Part shown: one piece after another, positions 57,706 through 64,000 of the stretch | Layout: each line of letters begins with the position of its first letter | How positions within the stretch are numbered: position 1 is the first letter of the stretch | From: Pseudomonas cremoricolorata | GTDB lineage: Bacteria > Pseudomonadota > Gammaproteobacteria > Pseudomonadales > Pseudomonadaceae | DNA length: 64,000 nt | Direction: 5' to 3' | Assembly: GCF_000759535.1 (NCBI RefSeq) | Contig: NZ_CP009455.1 | Span: forward strand, 248,001 to 312,000 | The notes under the pieces: model-generated | What the model was told of the DNA's origin: nothing | The model's database searches: none | What the model saw: only the letters and a program-made list of their open reading frames with translations | Made by a program: the position numbers and the translations under genes

Positions 57706-60513
57706 ATGTCCCCGTCATTTCCGCACGACCCCGCGCAGTCACCCGCGCCGCTCAACGCGAGCAGTATCCATACCCAGGGGCACAACTTCCTGCACGCTGT
57801 GCAGTCGAGCGTCGACCCCCGCACCGGCCAGTTCAATCTGAGCATCAACCTGCCGTTGGGCGAAGCCAACGACCTGGCCGGTCCAACCTGGTCGTTTGCC
57901 CTGGGCTACAGCGCCATGGCCTCGCAGCAGGACGAGGGCTTTGGCCTGGGTTGGTCGCTGCGCTACACCCAGCTGACCCTGGTACAGAACCTCTGGACCC
58001 TTCGCCTGTCCTCGGGCGAGCAGTTCTCGGTGGATCTGGCCAATTCCGATCTCGGCCCAGGCGGCCAGTTGGCCTTTCACGATTACAAGCTCAAAGCCAT
58101 GCAAGTCAGCCTGTGGACTGACAACGACCCTGCCGGGGAGGTGGGTTTTCGCATCCTGCACAAGACTGGCGAAGCGGAATTCTTGCGTCGCGTCGGACGC
58201 AGCGGTAGCCAGTACGTGTTGCACGAACTGCGCAGCCCCGAAGGTCGTAGCCTGCATTTCGACTGGGCGCGCGCCAATGATGTTCTGCACCTGCAGACAG
58301 TACGCGACGGGCAGCGAACACTGGCGCGCTACGACAGGCAGCAGCGTGTCCTGACCCTGGAGCCGGACTCTTCCGAGCCGTCACAGTTTCAGTTCATCCT
58401 GAGCAATCAGGAATTGACGCGCTTGGTTGTCCCGGAAATCCATGCCCCATTCACATTCGGCTACCTCGATCAGGCGGTAGGCAATCAGCGTCTGCGTTTG
58501 CCTACACAGGTTTCCGGGCCACTTGGGGCAACCGACCGCGTCAACTGGAGCCAGACCCTCGAAGCGTCTCACCGTCTGCCCAACAACGCGCCAATCGCCT
58601 ACATGCCCCGTGTGACGAGCTGGCTGCACACCGACGGCCCTGGCGCACCAGCGTTGCTGCGAACCTACGGATGGGTCGGTTCGAACAACTATCTGGGTGG
58701 TGCAAGCCCGCAAGGTTTCAATTGGGAGCAGGGCCGTGACTCGCTGTATCGGCTCGGCACACGCTATGAATACCAGTGCATCGAGTACCAGAGTGCTGGC
58801 GACCTGGCGCTACTCCAGGCGTTTCAGCTCAGTGAACGAAACACCGAACAGGGTGCGCGGAACGATCTCGATGCCCTACTGGCTGAGCTCAGGCAACAGG
58901 GCGTCGCACCCAGCACCACCATCACTCGGACCTGGGACCGACATCACCTGCAAATTCGCGAGGTCACCGTCAGCGGCGATTGCGAAATCCTCCAGGAGAC
59001 GGTGTATGGCGTCGATTACGACCAACCTTGGCTGGTGCAACCGCCTCAATGCCAGTTACCTCACCTCAACTGCACCACCTACATCGATCACGCGGTAGGC
59101 AGCCGCTGCAGTGAGGAAATCTCCTACACCTACGATGTGTTCGGCAACACCCTGCAAACCTCCTTCCCTACTGGAGTGATCGAGGTCAACGATTACTATC
59201 CTGCCTCCGGCGATCTGATGGGTTGTCCCGCCGACGCCTCGGGGATGGTGCGGTATCTCAAGTCAAGGACGGTGTATCCCGCGCCGGGTTGCCCCGGTGA
59301 TGCGCCGGTTCTGCGCACACGCTATGAATACGAGGCGCTGGCGTCGTTGATCGACGGCGATATGGATCATGCGGTGGTCTGCCTGGAAGAACTGGTGGAT
59401 GTGCGCCGCGACACGGTTTTGGAAAGCACCTCGCAAACCTACGAACGGCAGGACAAGACCCACTACGGCCGACAACGGCTGGTGCTGAGCACCTTGAACG
59501 GCCTGACCACCACCACCCGCTACGACTACCGCGTGGTGCGCGCACCTGGGGCGCCTGCGCTGCTCGAGACCCGCACACAGATCGATGGCTTCGAGAATAC
59601 CGAGGTGAGCCGGTCGGTCAGCGCAGACACGCGCTCGCTCATCACCGGGCTGACTCACTCCGAAACCAGTGCCGATGGCAGCCAGACGGTGTATGCCTAC
59701 GATGCGCTGGGACGGGCAGTGCGTACGGTGATCGCCAACGGCACCGACTACGAAACAGCCCGAACCTGCGCGTATCACGTGGACGATGGGTTCGTCGCCG
59801 AGCACGCCCCACGCCTGGGCGATGAACTCGAAGTGCATGTGGCGCTGGAAGAAACTGACGCTACCGGCCAGCGCAAACGTTCCTGGCTCGACGGCAGCGG
59901 TCGCCTGGTGCTGATGCAACTCGAAGACCTCGATCACCGACCAGGCGTGTTCCTCGACATCGAGCGTATCCGCTACGACGCCTGGGGACGGATGATTGAA
60001 CAACGCTCCCAGGACTGGTCGCCCGAGGGCGATCTGCTGTTCAGCCTCACGCAGACCAACGACTACGACGACTGGGGCAACGTCTGTCGCCAGACGGCCC
60101 CAACCGGCGTGGTCACGCACACCCGCAATGATCCGTCCCAACGCTGCATCGAGCATTGGCAGCAAAGCCCAGGCGGCGCCCTGTCGGCCAGGCAACTCAC
60201 CATCCTGAATGTCGCAGGCAGCCCCGTTCAGAGCGTGTTCTACGACTCCCAGGGACGCAGCGTACGCACCCAAGATTCCCTGCGCGACGGCCTCGATCGG
60301 CTCATCGAACAGCGCGTCACTCCGCGCGGTGGGGCGGCGCAAATCACGCGTTTCGAATACGACCACTACGGGCGCATCTGCAAGCGCCATCAGCACTTCA
60401 CCGAACAGGACCGAGCCCATGTACGCACGGTCGCGTTCACCTACGCCGCGCACAGTGACGGCGACCACCCCGAATCGATTTGCGCAGCCGTGAGCATCGG
60501 AGAACAGCCATGA
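57706..60513 (+). CDS. RHS/YD-repeat protein, N-terminal half of a split RHS
   Basis: 935 residues. It opens S-S-I-H-T-Q-G-H-N-F-L-H-A-V-Q-S-S-V-D-P, typical of RHS shells, and contains YD-type repeats such as Y-A-Y-D-A-L-G-R, Y-D-A-W-G-R-M, N-D-Y-D-D-W-G-N and F-E-Y-D-H-Y-G-R in its second half. There is no RHS core motif and no toxin tip. Its stop overlaps the next start by four bases (ATGA). It should form the first part of a beta-strand cocoon that the next protein completes. A frameshift is unlikely because the second ORF has its own ATG exactly at the coupling position. Confidence 0.87.
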   Translation: MSPSFPHDPAQSPAPLNASSIHTQGHNFLHAVQSSVDPRTGQFNLSINLPLGEANDLAGPTWSFALGYSAMASQQDEGFGLGWSLRYTQLTLVQNLWTLRLSSGEQFSVDLANSDLGPGGQLAFHDYKLKAMQVSLWTDNDPAGEVGFRILHKTGEAEFLRRVGRSGSQYVLHELRSPEGRSLHFDWARANDVLHLQTVRDGQRTLARYDRQQRVLTLEPDSSEPSQFQFILSNQELTRLVVPEIHAPFTFGYLDQAVGNQRLRLPTQVSGPLGATDRVNWSQTLEASHRLPNNAPIAYMPRVTSWLHTDGPGAPALLRTYGWVGSNNYLGGASPQGFNWEQGRDSLYRLGTRYEYQCIEYQSAGDLALLQAFQLSERNTEQGARNDLDALLAELRQQGVAPSTTITRTWDRHHLQIREVTVSGDCEILQETVYGVDYDQPWLVQPPQCQLPHLNCTTYIDHAVGSRCSEEISYTYDVFGNTLQTSFPTGVIEVNDYYPASGDLMGCPADASGMVRYLKSRTVYPAPGCPGDAPVLRTRYEYEALASLIDGDMDHAVVCLEELVDVRRDTVLESTSQTYERQDKTHYGRQRLVLSTLNGLTTTTRYDYRVVRAPGAPALLETRTQIDGFENTEVSRSVSADTRSLITGLTHSETSADGSQTVYAYDALGRAVRTVIANGTDYETARTCAYHVDDGFVAEHAPRLGDELEVHVALEETDATGQRKRSWLDGSGRLVLMQLEDLDHRPGVFLDIERIRYDAWGRMIEQRSQDWSPEGDLLFSLTQTNDYDDWGNVCRQTAPTGVVTHTRNDPSQRCIEHWQQSPGGALSARQLTILNVAGSPVQSVFYDSQGRSVRTQDSLRDGLDRLIEQRVTPRGGAAQITRFEYDHYGRICKRHQHFTEQDRAHVRTVAFTYAAHSDGDHPESICAAVSIGEQP

Positions 60514-63023
60514 CGTCCCCATCGACCATGACCCATTCCACCCTCGGCAGACAGACCTTCGACGGCCTGGGCCGGCAACTGACCGTAGAGGCCGGGGGTC
60601 GCGTCACCGCCTACCACTATCAGCCGGCACAACTACCTCCCTGCGCCAATACCCTGGCCAACGGTAAGCGGATCGACTTCAGCTACATCGCGGAGCTGCA
60701 CAACGCCGTCGCAGCCATTCTGCCAGCCGGGGAGCCGGCCAACCAGTTCAGCTACCACGCCAAACTGGGCATGGTGCAACGCAGCGAAGGCACACTGGGC
60801 ACCGCGCTTGCGACCTACACGGCCAGCGGGCAGCCCAAGAGCGACACTTGGCAGATCGACGGCGCAGAGCATGTAACGCTCTGGCAGTACAGCCTGGGCG
60901 GCCAATTGCTCAGTTATGTCGATGCCGACGGTGTAGAGCATCGCCGCGCCTACGATGCCCATGGCCGGCTGTACCAGACCGTGGTGGGCGAGATCCGCTA
61001 CGACATCACCTACGACGAGTTTTCTCGCCCCTGCACGTACACCACGCTCGATCAGGTTGGCGGCCGCAGCGTGGTGCAGGCCATCGACTACGACGATCAG
61101 GGCCGTGAACACCGCCGTCGTTTCACTGCCATCGTCGATGGCAACACGCAGACCTCGGTACAAACACTGACCTACACCGACCTGGATCAGGTCAGCACGC
61201 GACACTGGCAGGATGATGTTCATACCGGCCAGGAAACCTTCCGCTATGACCTGCTGGGCCGTTTGAGCGTGTACACCGCCGATGCTGCGATCGCGCCTAC
61301 CGATCCTTTCGGTAATCGGGTCGTCAGGCAGGTGTTCTCCCTCAACGCACTCGACGGCTACGAGCAAATCGTCAGCACCTTCGCCGACGGCAGCGAAGAC
61401 CGCGCTACCTATACCTATGACAACCCGCTCGACCCCTGCCAGGTCAGCGCTATCGGCCATACCCACGCAACCTGGCCGACATCGATTCGCCTGAACTACG
61501 ACGCCTGCGGTCGCCTGGAAAGCGACAGCCTCGGCCGCACATTGCAATGGGACGCGCAGGATCGGGTGACTCAGGTCGAGTATCGCGGCCAGACGTGCCG
61601 CTATGGTTACGATCCCAGTGGCAACCTGTGCGACCGCACGGTGGACGGGACGCTGGCACGTGGGTTCTTCAGCGCCGGACAGTTGACCCATGAGCAACGC
61701 GGCGCCCAGACCCTTCGTCCGCTCGGTGATGGCGGTCAGTTGCTGGGACTTGAGCGGCTGCGGGACGGCGTGCGCCAGGGCAACGTCACGCTCTATGGTT
61801 GCGATGCGCAAGGCAGCGTGCGCGTCGAAGCCGAGCGACAGCTACGTGCGCGCCGCTACACCGCTCACGGCGCTGAGCACGACGCACCACCGCTCGATGA
61901 CATGCAGTTCGGATTCGCCGGTGAGCGTCGTGAGCCGCTGACCGGCTGGTACATTCCCAGCGGCTACCGCCCATACGATCCACTGCTGATGATCTTCCTC
62001 GCACCGGACAGCACCAGCCCGTTCAGTCGGGGAGGCCTGAATGCTTACGCTTATTGCGCAGGCGATCCGGTGAATCGTATCGACCCGGATGGTCACAGCT
62101 GGTGGACCTGGGTCATCGCCGGCGTGGGCCTGGCCCTGGGCGTGGTGGCGACCGTGGCGACCTTCGGTGCGGCAGCACCCGCGTTCGCAGCAGTGTATGC
62201 CGGCGGCATTTCGGCCCTGACCGCCAGCGGCGCGATGGCCATGGGCGCCGCCACATTGGGCGCTGTGTCACTGGGCACCGGGATCGCCTCCACCGTACTG
62301 GAAGCGGTAGACAAGGATTCCAAGGCGGCCAGTATTCTGGGTTGGATTTCGTTGGGCACAGGCCTGTTGGGCAGTGGGCTGGAGATGGCGCCGAAGGCCG
62401 CATCGAAGATGGCGACCCTGAGCCGCAGAGTCGGCAGGGGTAGTCAGAAACTGGCTGGGCGGGCCGCAAAGCCTGGCTCAGGCTCGCTCGCAGGGCAGGC
62501 CTCTGGTACTACAAATGCGCCTATGGCTCCACAAAAAAGCTCTTCCCCTGTCGTTCTGCACAGGACTGTAAGAGGAAGTCCGGAAGTTGTCTTCCATCCC
62601 GATTGGCTGGGCCAAGGTGTATCTGCATTTGAAACCCACGGCTCCGCCACTGGGATGCTGATGGATTCAAAGGGAATGATGTCGCGTGCCGAGAAGGTGG
62701 GATACGAAGCTCAAGCCTGGCTGAACGCAAGTGGTCGTGCAGACGGCGAGCCATTCGTATTGTTGGCCTGCCACGCTGCTGAATCAGGTGCGGCTCAGCG
62801 TGTGGCCAACGTCACTGGACGCCCAGTGACTGCTTATAAACAAGCGATCTGGGTCAACCACCCCAGCAACTCAGGCTCATTGCGCAACGCCTCGGGGTTA
62901 CTCAACCTACCTATGGAAGAAATACCCAGAACGTTCACAGAAATCCTGATGCGGCGTCCCAAAATGGGAAGATTCGCGGCGTCACGCTACTTCTCTCCCA
63001 AGTTCAGAGTTCATCATGTGTGA
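60510..63023 (+). CDS. RHS core protein with predicted cysteine-protease toxin tip
   Basis: 837 residues. Residues 1-460 continue the YD repeats. The RHS-associated core is at about 466-528, ending N-R-I-D-P-D-G, where the tip is normally cut off. Residues 533-600 are hydrophobic and Ala/Gly-rich, able to form a membrane hairpin. The tip (about 680-837) has H710-G711 in A-F-E-T-H-G-S-A-T-G and C754 in P-F-V-L-L-A-C-H-A-A-E, spaced 44 residues, then G-R-P-V-T-A-Y. This His-Gly/hydrophobic-Cys layout is like caspase-fold (clan CD) peptidases and recurs in RHS toxins. The last 500 bases use less GC-rich codons than the rest. No immunity gene follows. The end overlaps the nitrilase gene by 20 bases. 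Confidence 0.85.
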   Translation: MTSPSTMTHSTLGRQTFDGLGRQLTVEAGGRVTAYHYQPAQLPPCANTLANGKRIDFSYIAELHNAVAAILPAGEPANQFSYHAKLGMVQRSEGTLGTALATYTASGQPKSDTWQIDGAEHVTLWQYSLGGQLLSYVDADGVEHRRAYDAHGRLYQTVVGEIRYDITYDEFSRPCTYTTLDQVGGRSVVQAIDYDDQGREHRRRFTAIVDGNTQTSVQTLTYTDLDQVSTRHWQDDVHTGQETFRYDLLGRLSVYTADAAIAPTDPFGNRVVRQVFSLNALDGYEQIVSTFADGSEDRATYTYDNPLDPCQVSAIGHTHATWPTSIRLNYDACGRLESDSLGRTLQWDAQDRVTQVEYRGQTCRYGYDPSGNLCDRTVDGTLARGFFSAGQLTHEQRGAQTLRPLGDGGQLLGLERLRDGVRQGNVTLYGCDAQGSVRVEAERQLRARRYTAHGAEHDAPPLDDMQFGFAGERREPLTGWYIPSGYRPYDPLLMIFLAPDSTSPFSRGGLNAYAYCAGDPVNRIDPDGHSWWTWVIAGVGLALGVVATVATFGAAAPAFAAVYAGGISALTASGAMAMGAATLGAVSLGTGIASTVLEAVDKDSKAASILGWISLGTGLLGSGLEMAPKAASKMATLSRRVGRGSQKLAGRAAKPGSGSLAGQASGTTNAPMAPQKSSSPVVLHRTVRGSPEVVFHPDWLGQGVSAFETHGSATGMLMDSKGMMSRAEKVGYEAQAWLNASGRADGEPFVLLACHAAESGAAQRVANVTGRPVTAYKQAIWVNHPSNSGSLRNASGLLNLPMEEIPRTFTEILMRRPKMGRFAASRYFSPKFRVHHV

Positions 63024-63906
63024 CGGGGTCTGAGTATTGGCTTTGGGAAAACTGGCCAGGCCAGTCCTTGCGGATATGCACCTGACCCCGCTCCCGGACA
63101 GATAACAAGGCGTCAATGTCCAGCGCACAGACTAACCAATGACTGCCCGAAGCGCTCAAATCGACACCCTCGGCCATGATCCCATTGGCAGGAAACCCAT
63201 AATCCGGCGGCACGAACAACCCCGCCCGACCGATGTTCACATCCAGCGCCGGTGACCACGGCGCCAGCCCCACGGTCGGGCTTTGCAACACGGCGATCTG
63301 GTTCTCCAGCGCCCGCGCCTGAGCGCCGATGCGCACGCGGTGGTAACCGGCCTCGGTGTCGGTGCAACTGGGCGCCAGAATCAGGTCGGCGCCTTGTTCG
63401 GCCAGGCGCCGGGCAAGCAGGGGAAATTCGTTGTCGTAGCAGATCAGAATGCCGAGCCGGCCGAGTGCCGTGTCGAACACCTTCAGCCCGCTGCCGGCGC
63501 TGATGTCCCACTGCTCTTTCTCGAAGCGGGTCATCATCAGTTTGTCCTGGTGGCCCAGCATCCCTTGCGGCCCGAACAACCAGGCGCGGTTGCGGTAGCG
63601 CCCATCGCTGTCGAGCACCGGCAGGCTGCCCGGTTGCAGGTACACTCCATGCTCGCGGGCAATGCCTTCACACAGCGCCAGCCAGCGTGGAATCAGCGGC
63701 TGGATGCCGCTGATCGAGCCATGCAGATCACCGCGCTGCGCAGCGGGCAACTGGCCGCTGAGCACCAGTCCGGCGTATTCGGGCAACAGCAGCAATTGCG
63801 CCCCGCCGTGCACCGCCTCGGCGCACAGCGCCTGCAGATGCTCGGCGTAGGCGTCCCAGGTTTCCAGCAATTCGATGGCGTATTGACAGGCCGCCAGGCG
63901 AATCAT
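63004..63906 (-). CDS. Carbon-nitrogen hydrolase (nitrilase superfamily)
   Basis: 300 residues. The catalytic triad is complete: Glu in L-L-L-P-E-Y-A-G, Lys in G-H-Q-D-K-L-M-M-T-R-F-E, Cys in I-L-I-C-Y-D-N-E-F. These enzymes hydrolyse amides or nitriles; the substrate is unknown. The F-E after the Lys is like amidases near the Nit/omega-amidase group. The start overlaps the preceding gene's stop by four bases (ATGA), and the end overlaps the RHS gene tail by 20 bases. Confidence 0.88.
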   Translation of the reverse strand: MIRLAACQYAIELLETWDAYAEHLQALCAEAVHGGAQLLLLPEYAGLVLSGQLPAAQRGDLHGSISGIQPLIPRWLALCEGIAREHGVYLQPGSLPVLDSDGRYRNRAWLFGPQGMLGHQDKLMMTRFEKEQWDISAGSGLKVFDTALGRLGILICYDNEFPLLARRLAEQGADLILAPSCTDTEAGYHRVRIGAQARALENQIAVLQSPTVGLAPWSPALDVNIGRAGLFVPPDYGFPANGIMAEGVDLSASGSHWLVCALDIDALLSVRERGQVHIRKDWPGQFSQSQYSDPVTHDEL

Positions 63907-64000
63907 ACCGGCAGGGCCTTGAGCCAGAACGACATGATCTTGTCCGACTCCTCGACCTCATCCAGATCGCGCCAGGCATAGCGGGTGCGCAGCGACGGTT
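63903..64000 (-). CDS. Partial CDS, C-terminal end only
   Basis: The last 32 codons of a gene entering from the right edge. The readable residues are P-S-L-R-T-R-Y-A-W-R-D-L-D-E-V-E-E-S, then D-K-I-M-S-F-W-L-K-A-L-P-V, then TGA at 63903-63905. The stop overlaps the nitrilase ATG, so the two are coupled. Too short to identify. Confidence 0.7.
   Translation of the reverse strand, partial: PSLRTRYAWRDLDEVEESDKIMSFWLKALPV

Noticed and set aside
60480..60540. RHS gene broken by a frameshift (pseudogene)
   Set aside because: The second ORF has its own ATG in a four-base ATGA overlap, the usual sign of coupled genes, and both ORFs are otherwise intact.

Overview
The window reads as chromosome of a GC-rich Pseudomonas of the P. 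putida group. Diagnostic features are a complete ttgR/ttgABC efflux locus with a TtgR-type operator, a PcaR-controlled beta-ketoadipate operon beside it, an MvaT-family silencer, a REP pair, and the neighbourhood pit transporter, chemoreceptor, purU, mvaT, sbcB, PilZ protein and pyruvate kinase, which I remember as the order in P. putida. I see no rRNA, tRNA, CRISPR array, insertion sequence or phage genes.

Layout. (1) 0-11 kb: an anthranilate-synthase-like pair with a LysE-type exporter, then yqfO and purL, mltF, a REP inverted pair, tadA and a Tat-exported multicopper oxidase. (2) 11-20.7 kb, accessory: a small methyltransferase, a 1900-residue protein made of 201 uninterrupted octapeptide repeats with a Ca2+-binding/type-I-secretion-like C-terminus, and directly behind it a TPR plus O-GlcNAc-transferase-like (GT41) enzyme; then an exported MBL-fold protein and a divergent LysR regulator. 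(3) 21.7-31.2 kb: oxaloacetate-decarboxylase-like enzyme, DHA2-type MFS pump and ttgRABC. (4) 31.4-38.5 kb: LysR gene, then the leftward operon CoA-transferase A/B, pcaF, pcaT, pcaD with its regulator pcaR; pcaB and pcaC are absent from it. (5) 39-54.5 kb, housekeeping: small conserved ORF, Pi transporter, dCache chemoreceptor, a three-gene glycosyltransferase/deacetylase/flippase-like operon, purU, mvaT, sbcB, PilZ, a lipoprotein, pyruvate kinase, a ferredoxin reductase and class I fumarase. (6) 54.6-63 kb, accessory: two paralogous proteins of unknown family, then an RHS protein split over two overlapping ORFs whose C-terminal tip looks like a caspase-type cysteine-protease toxin; then a nitrilase-family hydrolase and the end of one more gene.

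The best candidates for something undescribed are the octapeptide-repeat protein with its adjacent GT41 enzyme (a possible secreted, heavily O-glycosylated surface fibre) and the four-gene RHS locus, which has no visible immunity gene. The pca region is interesting as a trimmed operon with two PcaR operators of opposite half-site orientation and a possible small RNA beside the pcaR operator.

Start codons were chosen by ribosome-binding site, overlap with neighbours and family N-termini. Functions come from motif and family recognition by eye; no database search was possible.
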